A DNA stretch of 64,000 bases from Bemisia tabaci (GCF_918797505.1 NC_092801.1:3348001-3412000); one strand, 5' to 3'; numbered from the stretch's first letter, positions 53,951 to 63,940 are shown. Translations and numbers: made by a program. The notes: a model not told the origin generated them from the sequence alone.

Positions 53951-54169
53951 AATTTTGACTCTAATTATAATTTTTGGAACTTCTTGGCTTTGTTTTCCCC
54001 GCGAAATGGTGTGGACCCAGCACCATATCTCCATCTTGTTACGTACAGTTTCGGGCTACTTCTTAGTGTTTTATTTTTTCATAGGTATATTTTTGACTGG
54101 TGTATTTCTATGTTGGAAACGTATGTTCCGTTTTGAAATGATATTCATGAATATCTTTTGGTGTTTCAG

Positions 54170-54334
54170 AAGCTGGAAAGTTTTCGGCACTCCATATGAG
54201 TCGATTGAATCTGGGCTGAGATTGCCATTCAGGGCAAGAAACAATGGACGGTCCTTCAGAGTGGGTGCCCGATGTCCAGCTCAAACAAGAGGTCATGTCG
54301 GACGAATCCACGGAATATGGAGGATATCGAACAG
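54170..54334 (+). CDS. Exon 1 of a spliced gene (start ATG 54244)
   Basis: The acceptor TGGTGTTTCAG ends at 54169. ATG 54244 follows an in-frame TGA (54217), so it is the likely start. Thirty codons, M-D-G-P-S-E-W-V-P-D..., end at donor CAG|GTAGAG after 54334, leaving phase 1. The peptide has L-K-Q-E, a psi-K-x-E (SUMO-type) motif like those in zinc-finger proteins A-C. The next exon joins in frame at 56864. I propose an N-terminal part of a nuclear regulator, possibly zinc-finger, whose DNA-binding exons would lie right of the window. No named homologue is recognised. It starts 148 bp after element X. Confidence 0.68.
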
Positions 54335-54399
54335 GTAGAGTTCCATTTTCCATCAGAGGCGGATCCAACAATTTGGCAACACCGGATTTTCTCCACTTC

Positions 54400-54840
54400 A
54401 GGTGATTCGATGGACGCCATATTTTGTGTCAGAACGGCATGCGATATATCGCATCGATTGGTTCCATTTTTTCAGCTACTCGTCATTTCTCTCCAATTTT
54501 GAGATCGCAATTCTGTTGTCAGGAGACTAAAGCACTCACTGACCAATTTTAACAAAGAAATTCAACGTAATAAAGGCGTGGTTTTTTCAGAGAGAAAATA
54601 TCGCATTCGAGTGCAGTTTCGGTATCAGTATCGAATGCTATGTTTTCTCTCTAAAAAACCACGCCTTTATTACGTTGAATTTCTTTGTTAAAATTGGTAA
54701 GTGAGTGCTTTAGTCTCCTGACAACAGAATTGCGATCTCAAAATTGGAGAAAAATGACGAGTAGCTGAAAAAATGGAACCAATTGATGCGATATATCGCA
54801 TGCCGTTCTGACACAAAATATGGCGTCCATCCAATCACCT
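54400..54840. mobile_element. M7 long-palindrome MITE in intron 1
   Basis: AGGTGATTCGATGGACGCCA and its complement (one mismatch) bound 441 bp. Almost the whole element folds on itself, including GCGATATATCGCATGCC-type arms and the AAGGCGTGG core. This copy is the uninterrupted partner of 5698-6243. Confidence 0.88.
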
Positions 54841-56394
54841 TAAACCTATGCTGAATAATCGATTTTTGTCGGAGCACCTGGCCCCTCCAAGAATCGATAC
54901 ATTTCATAGGTTTAAATGGAGGAAAGAAAGTATTGCCAATTTGCTGTATCCGCCAATGGCATCCTTGCGTTCTTTTTTCTCCCTCGTTATTTGTCTAAAT
55001 TCTCAATTTTAACGAAGATTTCTGTAAAAAAGAAAGAATAAAAAGAACGAGTCCCTACAATACGAAAACTCTTTCCGGGAAAGCGAGCTTAAGTCGCATT
55101 CAGTTTTACTCCAGTCAGTTGTTTTTTTTTTTTTTTTTTTTTTGTAAGGGTGATGATCACCTGCTGTAAACTTAACGGTATAATAGATCATATTCGATAC
55201 ATTAAACGGGTGAGATTGTATCGATATCGATCGGTTCAAAACATAAACATAGCCTCAAACGTCAATTCAGAAATCAGAGGGAGCGGGTCTATTGTAACAG
55301 ATTTTTTTTATTCTTTTGAGCACCAAATGCCAATGCAAAGTGAATGTTAGGAATTTTCTCATTTTCAGCTTTTCCAACTTAAATCCTAATAGTTTTGGTT
55401 GGGGTTATGTTCTATTGTTTTGAACCAAACGATACATCAAACCATTCTCGAAGGCGGTCTATAGTTGCTTACATCAGACCTTATCGAGTCATTTAGATAT
55501 TGTCAGTGAGCCTATTAAAAATCCTCTCTATTCTAATAAAAGCATTTTTAAGACGCTCGATGGATGGGGTGAGGAAGGAGAGTAAGACAGTCGATGGGCA
55601 GGAGGGAGGAAGGGAGTTCAAAGATCAGAGTTTCAACAGAGTAGGTTATTTTCAGGGGCCTTTTTTTAGTCATGGACAGCTATATGTGGCCCTGTCAAGG
55701 TCGACTTCCAAAAAAGGAATCAAAATTGAGAGTAAGGAGAAAATCATTAAGAATGCTGTTTGGCGGAAAATTTTTCTTTGAAACAACGTTTTGTTATTCA
55801 ATTTAAATTATTGGCTCATTGGCCGCCAACGGGCGATTTCGACGATTTCACTGGCACCGAAGTGGCCTTCGGGCCCAGGGTTAGGCCACGCAGCGGCCAG
55901 GGGCAGAGCCCTCTCGTTACTTATACACATTAACAACATAGATTATGCCCTTGTGGAGTTTGTATGTGAAAATAGTTGTTTTTTAAGAACTGAAGAATAT
56001 TAAATTACAGAAATAAAAGTAATATAGACGAGTAGAGAGTAACAAGAACGAAATAAAAGTAAAATAAAGTAAAATAGTAAATTTGGCAAAGAAATAACAA
56101 GTCGTAATAGTATACATTATACATTTTGACATAATTGCAGGTCAGGTTTGCAAGGAATGCTGAGAAAGCGGCTCTTATGTGCGTACATAATTGCAGTTAG
56201 TAAGTCAAGTTTACATGAATTTTTAACAAGAAATTCCGATGTTTATTTTCGGTGTGAATGTAGGATAGAACATTCACTCGTTTTTCTCCAAACGAAAAGC
56301 CTTCCTAAAAAGGAGTCAACATGAGTCTCAGCAATCGAAGTAAATGGTTTTGACCCGCACAACCGAAGTGTATTTATTTTACGAGTTTCATTTG
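54841..56394. other. Intron 1 interior
   Basis: A small hairpin with ATCGATTTTTG and CATAGGTTTAAATGG words (54842-54917) looks like an M8 remnant. A 22-base T run is at 55122-55143. No exon could be placed here in phase 1. Confidence 0.5.
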
Positions 56395-56645
56395 GACCGC
56401 GTTCAGTAGAAAGGAGGTAAGTCACGTCAGCTATTGCCAAATTTAACTGGGTAATTTAATTTTTCGAGACAGAACGGTTGTGCGGATTCCTTTGAAAATT
56501 TTTAGGAATTTGCTTCGCACTATGGAGAAAATTCACTGAAATTTGCAAGGAAACCCCACAACCGTCTTCACGTAAAAAATTAAATAGCCCAATTAAATTT
56601 GGCAATAGCCGATGTGGCTCGGTTCCTTTCTGTTTAACGCTGTCC
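56395..56645. mobile_element. TIR element in intron 1
   Basis: AGCTATTGCCAAATTTAACTGGGTAATTTAATTTTT and its imperfect complement (AATTAAATAGCCCAATTAAATTTGGCAATAGC) form the arms; AACGGTTGTG pairs with CACAACCGT. Confidence 0.72.
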
Positions 56646-56650
56646 ATTTA

Positions 56651-56790
56651 TTGGACTTCATTTTGCAATTTGGAACTATAAATTCCAGCCCGGTTCAAAA
56701 ACAACGTATGTGCCATTAATTTCCCTGTGCACATAAGTGTTTTTCCAGAAGAGCCAAAATTTATAGTTCCAAATTGCAAAATGCAGTCCT
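56651..56790. mobile_element. M1 MITE in intron 1
   Basis: TTGGACTTCATTTTGCAATT at the left, AATTGCAAAATGCAGTCC at the right; same core words as 6645-6784 but in the opposite internal orientation. Confidence 0.85.
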
Positions 56791-56863
56791 ATCGTAAACT
56801 AACGAGAGGTCTGAAGCCGAATAAAGCATTCTTTTAAAACGAATCACATTGCTGGTGTTGCAG

Positions 56864-57160
56864 ATCTCGGACAAGGTACCAAGCTCCATGTCAAATCCGA
56901 ATTTCGTCAAAAGCAACCAGTTGTGTTCCTGGAGAAACTCGATCTCACATTATTCACCAATGGAACCTACCACACTAGCGACCTGCAAAACTCACCGGTA
57001 CCTTTTCAAGGACCGCATGTTGATTATGAAGAAGAACCTGACGCCGATTTCAGGGACAACCCAGGAGAATCTGCTCCTCTCGAAAGGAAATACGTGACTT
57101 CGTCACTGCTGTCGCGTATAAAAATAGAGGAAGCAGAGGAAGGTGAAAATCCGAAATCAG
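56864..57160 (+). CDS. Exon 2 of the spliced gene, PVV-LE-LD module
   Basis: The acceptor GGTGTTGCAG ends at 56863 and the donor ATCAG|GTAACC follows 57160. The 297-base exon (99 codons, symmetric phase 1) joins exon 1 in frame as D-L-G-Q-G-T-K-L-H-V-K-S-E. It contains Q-P-V-V-F-L-E-K-L-D, a similar module recurring in exon 4, then an acidic stretch (D-Y-E-E-E-P-D-A-D) and R-I-K-I-E-E. V-K-S-E and I-K-I-E are further psi-K-x-E motifs. No known domain is recognised. Symmetric phase would let exons be gained or skipped without a frameshift. Confidence 0.75.
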
Positions 57161-57229
57161 GTAACCGAATCGTTTGTTTCATAAAGTACCCAAGTCCGGT
57201 TATGAAAGAAAAAAAAAAAATCCAGAAAA

Positions 57230-57477
57230 CACGGGAAAAATAGGGTAGTCGACACAACCAGCGGCTAGTTAAAAATGCGCCAGCTACCGTGCGGTAGTCA
57301 CGATAACTACCGCGGTGGAGGTCACAACTAACCCGGTAGTCACATCAACAACCATGGATGCTGATGTAACTACTGGTTAGTTGTGACCTCCACCGCGGTA
57401 GTTATCTTAACTACCGCACGGTAGCTGGCGCATTTTTAACTAACCGCTGGTTGTGTCGACTACCCTATTTTTTCCGT
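57230..57477. mobile_element. Near-perfect palindromic MITE in intron 2
   Basis: The outer ACGGGAAAAATAGGGTAGTC pairs with GACTACCCTATTTTTTCCGT; pairing continues through CTAGTTAAAAATGCGCCAGC and the GCGGTAGTTATC blocks to the centre near 57350. The 248-bp element could fold into one long hairpin in the pre-mRNA, 70 bases after the exon 2 donor. Confidence 0.88.
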
Positions 57478-58067
57478 GAACGAATTAAACTGAATTCTGC
57501 TCAAAATTTTCCGTGGATCAAAAATGTTTTTATCGCATGCTATGGAGTTCTCAAAAAAAAATCGTGACGAAAAATCCGACTGTTTTCGATCCTTTAATGG
57601 CGCAATAAGCACGTTCTTAACCTTTGATTTGAGTTTTTACAGAAAAAACAAAATTCCCACTCATTTTTTCAATGTAAAAAAAATTGTAATAAAAAAAATG
57701 ACTAAATAAATATTTTAGAAAGAATAGGTGCGTTCAACCCTAACCTAACCCAATTCCGCAGTTGAACGGAGTTGTCTTTCTTTCCAAGTTGAGCTGTTTT
57801 TATAAAAAAGGCGTACAACAGCAACATTTCAAGCTTTTTTCATCGTTTCTGGTGATAGTGCCGCTGCAACGCATCTAAAGGTCGTCCCAAAGCTAAGTCA
57901 AAAATTTGAAATCCAAAACATGAAGGAAAAGCTATCAATGTATGATATGAAGGGACTGATGCACTGAAAAAGTTATTTTACAGGTTGACCTCATTTTGCA
58001 ATGGGAACATTATTTCTGACTCATTTATGGAAGCGCTCACTTGCAAAGGAAAATTTACGACAAATAC
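57478..58067. other. Intron 2 interior
   Basis: AT-rich, no exon or repeat border recognised. CCCTAACCTAACCC at 57738-57751 is a short telomere-like word. Confidence 0.5.
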
Positions 58068-58336
58068 CAGGGTGTCTAGCATCAGAGTTATTCCCGTTTC
58101 TAGCAGGATTTAAGGTCAATCAGGAATTGAGGAAAAATCGGTCGTAAAATCAGGATTTGAGAAAAGTCGGCCGTCCGATCGGATTTTCTTATCGAGCTTT
58201 TAATTCGAGTTCTGCTTTTTTCTATGCTCATGCAGCAATTTTTATTTTTCTCCGCCAAAAATCAGGATTTAGCAATCCAAAATGGGGATTTCATCAGGAT
58301 TTTCCAAAATCAAAAAAAAAAAAACTGGACACCCTG
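58068..58336. mobile_element. hAT-like CAGGGTGTC element in intron 2
   Basis: CAGGGTGTCTAG and CTGGACACCCTG are inverted ends; AATAC is present on both flanks. The repeated AATCAGGATTT words inside resemble those of the 61807-62072 element. Confidence 0.65.
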
Positions 58337-58594
58337 AATACGTTTATTCTGTGATGAAACAAAAATAAGAGTTTCTCATCGCAAAACGTTACACAGATAC
58401 GACGTATTTGTCGGGCTAAGGAAAAAAGTCGTACAAGTGTTCGAACTCTGCCTATTTTTCCTCCATTCAACTTAATGGATTTTCCATCATTCACGTATGG
58501 GAACAAAAAGAGGTTTCCTGAAAAATGTGTTCAAATGCAGAAGTCCATTTCTCCGTGGATGGTCCTTTCTGAAGATTTTCGTAATATTTTTCAG

Positions 58595-58741
58595 AACTCG
58601 TCAACAAGAGCGCTATTCTTCGTTTGGTCCTGAAACAAGAATCGGACATCGGATCTTCGACGAACGAGCCGTCCGATTCCAGACCGGAAATCGAGCGTCA
58701 GGGCGAGACTGTCACGGTCACGGGCAAATCCAAAGAAGACG
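58595..58741 (+). CDS. Exon 3 of the spliced gene
   Basis: The acceptor AATATTTTTCAG ends at 58594 and the strong donor GACG|GTAAGT follows 58741. The 147-base exon (49 codons, symmetric phase 1) reads L-V-N-K-S-A-I-L-R-L-V-L-K-Q-E-S-D-I-G then a polar, serine- and glutamate-rich stretch. L-K-Q-E repeats the exon 1 motif. Low-complexity acidic linkers of this kind separate modules in transcription factors; function otherwise unknown. The tandem 273-bp array begins 12 bases after the donor. Confidence 0.75.
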
Positions 58742-58753
58742 GTAAGTCGCCGA

Positions 58754-60391
58754 CAATTGGACGTATTTCTACCAAAGAGACCTATGTGGAAGTGAGAAAT
58801 ATGGGGTGTGCTCGTTAGTCTCTTTGCGTAAGAGTGAATGAGAATAATTGTGCGCCAGTGACGTCAGCGGCAATGAAAAAGCGGGGGTGAGACGTCCGAC
58901 GTCGTCGTCGGGGCTCTTCAACTCATGAGCCCTGTGCACAAGGCTCTCTTCCCATGCCCGCGGCTCATGAGTTCCGCACTCAGCTCCACATAGGTCTCTT
59001 TGATAGAATGCAGTATCCCGCTTTGCCAATTGGACGTATTTCTACCAAAGAGACCTATGTGGAAGTGAGAAATATGGGGTGTGCTCGTTAGTCTCTTTGC
59101 GTAAGAGTGAATGAGAATAATTGTGCGCCAGTGACGTCAGCGGCAATGAAAAAGCGGGGGTGAGACGTCCGACGTCGTCGTCGGGGCTCTTCAACTCATG
59201 AGCCCTGTGCACAAGGCTCTCTTCCCATGCCCGCGGCTCATGAGTTCCGCACTCAGCTCCACATAGGTCTCTTTGATAGAATGCAGTATCCCGCTTTGCC
59301 AATTGGACGTATTTCTACCAAAGAGACCTATGTGGAAGTGAGAAATATGGGGTGTGCTCGTTAGTCTCTTTGCGTAAGAGTGAATGAGAATAATTGTGCG
59401 CCAGTGACGTCAGCGGCAATGAAAAAGCGGGGGTGAGACGTCCGACGTCGTCGTCGGGGCTCTTCAACTCATGAGCCCTGTGCACAAGGCTCTCTTCCCA
59501 TGCCCGCGGCTCATGAGTTCCGCACTCAGCTCCACATAGGTCTCTTTGATAGAATGCAGTATCCCGCTTTGCCAATTGGACGTATTTCTACCAAAGAGAC
59601 CTATGTGGAAGTGAGAAATATGGGGTGTGCTCGTTAGTCTCTTTGCGTAAGAGTGAATGAGAATAATTGTGCGCCAGTGACGTCAGCGGCAATAAAAAAG
59701 CGGGGGTGAGACGTCCGACGTCGTCGTCGGGGCTCTTCAACTCATGAGCCCTGTGCACAAGGCTCTCTTGCCATGCCCGCGGCTCATGAGTTCCGCACTC
59801 AGCTCCACATAGGTCTCTTTGATAGAATGCAGTATCCCGCTTTGCCAATTGGACGTATTTCTACCAAAGAGACCTATGTGGAAGTGAGAAATATGGGGTG
59901 TGCTCGTTAGTCTCTTTGCGTAAGAGTGAATGAGAATAATTGTGCGCCAGTGACGTCAGCGGCAATAAAAAAGCGGGGGTGAGACGTCCGACGTCGTCGT
60001 CGGGGCTCTTCAACTCATGAGCCCTGTGCACAAGGCTCTCTTGCCATGCCCGCGGCTCATGAGTTCCGCACTCAGCTCCACATAGGTCTCTTTGATAGAA
60101 TGCAGTATCCCGCTTTGCCAATTGGACGTATTTCTACCAAAGAGACCTATGTGGAAGTGAGAAATATGGGGTGTGCTCGTTAGTCTCTTTGCGTAAGAGT
60201 GAATGAGAATAATTGTGCGCCAGTGACGTCAGCGGCAATGAAAAAGCGGGGGTGAGACGTCCGACGTCGTCGTCGGGGCTCTTCAACTCATGAGCCCTGT
60301 GCACAAGGCTCTCTTCCCATGCCCGCGGCTCATGAGTTCCGCACTCAGCTCCACATAGGTCTCTTTGATAGAATGCAGTATCCCGCTTTGC
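58754..60391. repeat. Six tandem 273-bp units in intron 3
   Basis: Units start at 58754, 59027, 59300, 59573, 59846 and 60119, each opening CAATTGGACGTATTTCTACC. Units 1, 2, 3 and 6 share GGCAATGAAAAAG and CTCTTCCCATG; units 4 and 5 share GGCAATAAAAAAG and CTCTTGCCATG. Each unit contains inverted AGAGACCTATGTGG / CCACATAGGTCTCT and AACTCATGAGCC / GGCTCATGAGTT pairs and one TGACGTCAG. The repeated 86-codon minus-strand frame is a by-product of near-identity. Confidence 0.96.
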
Positions 60392-60449
60392 CAATTCTTC
60401 AAAAGGAACCACGCCCACTGACCACATTGCTTCTTATCCACATTTCTAG

Positions 60450-60509
60450 AGCACACCCCACATTTCTCATCGCCACATAGGTCTCTTTGGTAGAAATACG
60501 TCCAATTTA
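60450..60509. mobile_element. Inverted right end of the array-bearing MITE
   Basis: GAGCACACCCCACATTTCTC through GGTAGAAATACGTCCAATT is the reverse complement of the first 60 bases of a unit. So the array lies inside an element with AATTGGACGTATTTC inverted termini spanning about 58755-60508, a MITE whose interior was amplified in tandem. Confidence 0.82.
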
Positions 60510-60567
60510 AGATTCGATTTATCAGTATGTTTTAGTCACACGCTTGAATTCGATAGAGTCCCTTTAT

Positions 60568-61226
60568 CAGGGCCGGATTTACCTATGCTGCCGTGCTAAG
60601 GAAAAACGCCGTATGAGCCTTCAGGCGTTGCCAAATTTCCTTGAATAAATCACAAATTTTCGGGAATATTTGTAAACGTTTTTCCTCCAATTTTTCAGAT
60701 AATTTTGTTCGCAATTTCACCTAAATTTCCTGAAAATTTCAAGGAAAAATATCCGTAGATATCTTCAAAAATAAACATTTTATCGTAGGAAATGTGGCAA
60801 CTCTCGAATGTTCATACGGCGTTCTTCCTTAGCACGGCAGTATGGTGCATCGGTGCAGCTGCACAGGGCGCCAGATTTTGAGGGGCGCCAAATTTTGGTT
60901 TTTTTTTTTTCCAAACTCTCCAAAATTACATCGGGGAACCATGAATTCATTGCGTTCCATCTTTTAAATGACACGACCCTAGACTTTAAGGGTCAAACTT
61001 TCTCTTAGTTTCGTAGTTAACAGTAACAGGAACGGGTACCTGGTTTTGGTTTCTGCCCAAGAATCATTCACTCACTCGAAAAAATTTGTATTTAGTTAGA
61101 GGTAGCACGTAGTAACCAAAGAAGACCGTCGGGTTGGGAAATGCGCGGGTGGAGGGGGGGGGGGACGTGCGAGAGGGCGCCTCGAAAATTTCTGCACAGG
61201 GCGCCAAAAACGTAAATCCGGCCCTG
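60568..61226. mobile_element. M4 hAT-like element nested in M6
   Basis: CAGGGCCGGATTTAC and GTAAATCCGGCCCTG ends. CCCTTTAT duplicates at 60560-60567 and 61227-61234. It carries the M3 element at 60588-60840 and a GGGCGCC-rich interior. Confidence 0.93.
60588..60840. mobile_element. M3 MITE nested in M4, duplication TATG
   Basis: CTGCCGTGCTAAGGAAAAACG and CGTTCTTCCTTAGCACGGCAG ends. TATG at 60584-60587 and 60841-60844. Youngest layer of the nest. Confidence 0.92.
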
Positions 61227-61567
61227 CCCTTTATACCGAGAGTCAAGACAATACCCCCTCATGGAGTCACCTACGGGAATAAAGATTACAGAAATTGAAG
61301 GTTTTTTGTAATCTTTGATCGGCCCATTCTCAAATTCCTTTCTCCGTTCCTTCTCTTATTCCGTTTGTTCCTTGCCGAACCCGTAATTCCCTGGTCCATT
61401 CCAGATTATAATCTTGGCAATCGGTGAAAATGTAATCTTCATTCTCGTTTGTGACACTGTGAAGGCCTAAAATACGGGAACCAATCAGAGATGGATTCAC
61501 TTTGTCTTGACTCTCAGTATAAAGGGACTCTAGAATTCGACGAAAAGTTGGTTCTACGCCTACAAGA

Positions 61568-61806
61568 TGCCGCGCCAAGAAAAACGGCGTATGAGTACTT
61601 GGATGTTGCCAAATTTCCCCACATGAAATATTATTTTCTAAGAAAATGTATGACCATTATTCCTTGAAATTTTCAGATTCTGTAAATTGACTCGCGGACG
61701 AAATTCCCTGAAAAAGTGGAAGAAGAACATACTCAAGTTCTCCCTGCAAATTATTTTTCATCAAAGGAGATTTGGCAACGCCTGGAGGCCCATACGGAGT
61801 TTTTAA
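61568..61806. mobile_element. Diverged M3 MITE, right end lost
   Basis: TGCCGCGCCAAGAAAAACGGCGTATGAG at the left and GGCAACGCCTGGAGGCCCATACGGAG near the right, where it is cut by the next element. Confidence 0.65.
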
Positions 61807-62072
61807 AGGGTGGCTAGCGACCGAAACGCGGAGAAAAGTTAGGGAATGCAACTCGATCGGGAAAATTCAGGGAATTACGTCAACGATCAGGGAATTTTTT
61901 TGAGCCGGATTCCACGTAAACATCGGGTCCGCGACGGGCCAACTTATCGCGTTGTTAATTTAACAACATTAATTTAGTGCCTTTACATCATCGTAAAGAA
62001 GTCAGGGGATTTCATTTCAAGAAGTTGGGAAAAAGTCAGGGAATGATGAAATGAAATTCTGCTAGCCACCCT
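61807..62072. mobile_element. AGGGTGGCTAGC inverted-repeat element
   Basis: AGGGTGGCTAGC and GCTAGCCACCCT are perfect 12-bp inverted ends; GTCAGGGAATGATG and GATCAGGGAATT words repeat inside. No clear flanking duplication. Confidence 0.72.
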
Positions 62073-62751
62073 AAACTTTTACCATACCGCGGAAGAAGGG
62101 CACGGAAGAATGGGGGGAGGGGGAGCACAGAACTTTTGTCAAGAAAAAAAGGCCTTTTTGCACCCCATTTTGGTGGAACTCAGGGATTTCGTTCAAATGT
62201 GACCGAAAAGAAATTTAATGACGAGACAATCATCCAGTGAGAGTTTGAGCTTGCGTTCAAAGCTCGTTGCGGCAATACAGGGTTGCAAAGTTTACATTTT
62301 CACGATTAAAAAATGCCAGTATTTGGAAGCTCCTCGGTTGAAAAATCACACTCCGTCGATCCTTTTTTATTTTCTGAGGCAGAGTAGCATCCCGCATCCG
62401 GTGATGTTATTGTGCCTCCGAAAATAGAAATTGATCAACTTTTGATTTTCAAATCGAGGAACTTCAAAATAATAGCATTTTTCAATGGTGAAAATGTAAC
62501 CTTTGCAACGCATCGCACTGACAAAACGAGCTTTGAATGTGATCTAAACCTTTCACTGAATGCTTGCTTCATCATGAAGTTTCATTCAGGTCTCGTTTGA
62601 AAAAATCCCTCAGTTCCCCTGGTTGCCGCACTTTTTTAACAGATGCTTTACTTATTCTAATAAGTTGATCTCTGAAATTTTAACAAGTTCTTAGTGAGAT
62701 ATTTTTTAAGGGAACATATGTTGTGGTGTTTCAGTTATTTTTAGCAGTATT
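62073..62751. other. Intron 3 interior without recognised feature
   Basis: Short frames at 62218-62427 and 62412-62600 lack splice signals in the right phase and have no recognisable domain. Confidence 0.45.
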
Positions 62752-62919
62752 AGTGGCGAGGCGTGAATGATCGATTATTATCGATATTTGCCTATTTGAA
62801 AATCGGCTAAGAATCGATTTTTAAGGTTCTCGTCGCGAACATCCTGTTCATCGATCCGCCTTCATAATGGGTTCATATGGCAGATCCATCGATTTATCGC
62901 AAATCACGCCATGCCACTG
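62752..62919. mobile_element. M8 MITE, near complete
   Basis: AGTGGCGAGGCGTGAATGATCG and CGCAAATCACGCCATGCCACTG bound it. The left first base is changed and no duplication is evident. Confidence 0.78.
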
Positions 62920-62941
62920 ATTTGAATCGGTTTAGAAAAAT

Positions 62942-63447
62942 CAATGGAGATGTTGCATGTGTGAGGAATTTGCGATTTGACTATTGATTCTTATGTAAAA
63001 GTTCGCGAGAAACATGATGGTGCCACTGGTTTTCTCTGAAATCAACTCCCAAGCTCAAAAAAAGCTCTCAAGTCGAGGCCAAAATGGAGGGGATACCCCA
63101 CGCTATCCTAAGAGTCCACCTCTACATCAAGACAATCTCTCCATGCAAAGATAGGGAGCAAATACATTGACAGGGTTGCCGTGATTTCAGTTTTAGAGTC
63201 CCCAAAGAAAGTGGCAGCCCTGTCAATGTATTTGCTCCCCAGCTTTGCATGGAGAGCTTGTTTTGATGTAGAGGTGGACTCTCAGGATAGCGTGGGGTAT
63301 CCCCTCCATTTTGGCCTCAACTTGAGTGCTTTTTTTGAGCTTGGGAGTTGATTTCAGAGAAAACCAGTGGCACCATCGTGTTTCTCGCGAACTTTTACAC
63401 AAGAATCAACAGTCAAATCGCAAATTCCGTACACATGCAACATCTCA
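62942..63447. mobile_element. M9 MITE with a nested palindrome
   Basis: CAATGGAGATGTTGCATGTG at the left and ACACATGCAACATCTCA at the right. An inner palindrome at about 63095-63298 (GAGTCCACCTCTACATCAAGA and complement; AAATACATTGACAGGG and complement) is absent from the sister at 49088-49351. Confidence 0.82.
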
Positions 63448-63448
63448 G

Positions 63449-63708
63449 TTGGATTGCATTTTGCAAAAAGGAACCACTAGCATTGCAATGATGCTAAGAT
63501 TGTGCAACTTCATCTTTTGCAATAAAATTGCGGAAATCGTGAAAAACTATGAAATTTAGATGGTAACTTTTGTCTTAAATTTACAGTTTTTAGCGAGTAA
63601 AATAGAAACTATCAATGGATAATCGGGGTTTTCCTCCAAGACAAAAGAAGTTGCACAATCTTAGCAACATTGCAATGCTAGTGGTTCCTTTTTGCAAAAT
63701 GCAATCCA
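63449..63708. mobile_element. M2 MITE, complete
   Basis: TTGGATTGCATTTTGCAAAAAGGAACC to its exact complement. It lies 59 bases before exon 4. Confidence 0.88.
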
Positions 63709-63767
63709 GTTATACTTTTGTTGTGCCATATTAACCTGTCAATTTCTCTTTCTTTCCTACGTTTCAG

Positions 63768-63916
63768 GTACTCATAAAGAAATCAGCGATCGACATTCGA
63801 ACATGCGGAAAAATCCGGTTGTCCTGTTGGAAAGACTCGATCCAATATTGGTGCGTTACCATTCAAAAACGTCGGAGTCTGCCTCGAGTTCATCCTCTTT
63901 CCAGCTGAAAACGGAG
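63768..63916 (+). CDS. Exon 4 of the spliced gene, second PVV-LE-LD module
   Basis: The acceptor CTACGTTTCAG ends at 63767. Joined in phase 1 to exon 3 it reads T-H-K-E-I-S-D-R-H-S, then N-P-V-V-L-L-E-R-L-D, clearly related to Q-P-V-V-F-L-E-K-L-D in exon 2. A serine run and L-K-T-E (psi-K-x-E) close it. The likely donor GAG|GTAGGA after 63916 would end the exon in phase 0, unlike the earlier exons; that border is less certain. The gene continues beyond the window. Confidence 0.68.
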
Positions 63917-63940
63917 GTAGGATCTCGCATAATTTCCTTC

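Larger units (their letters stand above)
50629..54022. mobile_element. Element X: inverted arms enclosing a LINE
   Basis: The left end TGCTGGGTGCAGACCATTTC and the right end complement (GAAATGGTGTGGACCCAGCA) pair over about 75 bp, through TTGGAACTTCTTGGCTTTG and ATTATAATTAGAGTCAAAATT. The left arm extends to 50935 as the reverse complement of 17520-17820. The LINE is a later insertion with its own target duplication, so X is best read as a non-autonomous host element, not an RT-bearing TIR transposon. Confidence 0.75.
60554..61532. mobile_element. M6 element, 8-bp duplication, containing two nested elements
   Basis: TAGAGTCCCTTTAT at the left and ATAAAGGGACTCTA at the right; the left subterminal sequence resumes as ACCGAGAGTCAAGACAA after the insert. 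GAATTCGA flanks at 60546-60553 and 61533-61540. The M4 element at 60568-61226 splits it. Confidence 0.92.

Noticed and set aside
50629..54022. A TIR transposon that encodes its own reverse transcriptase
   Set aside because: The LINE has its own 15-16-bp target duplication inside the arms, so simple nesting explains the arrangement.
58769..60427. Six identical 86-codon minus-strand ORFs as a gene family
   Set aside because: They are one frame repeated by the 273-bp tandem array, each with its own stop, no splice context and no recognisable domain.
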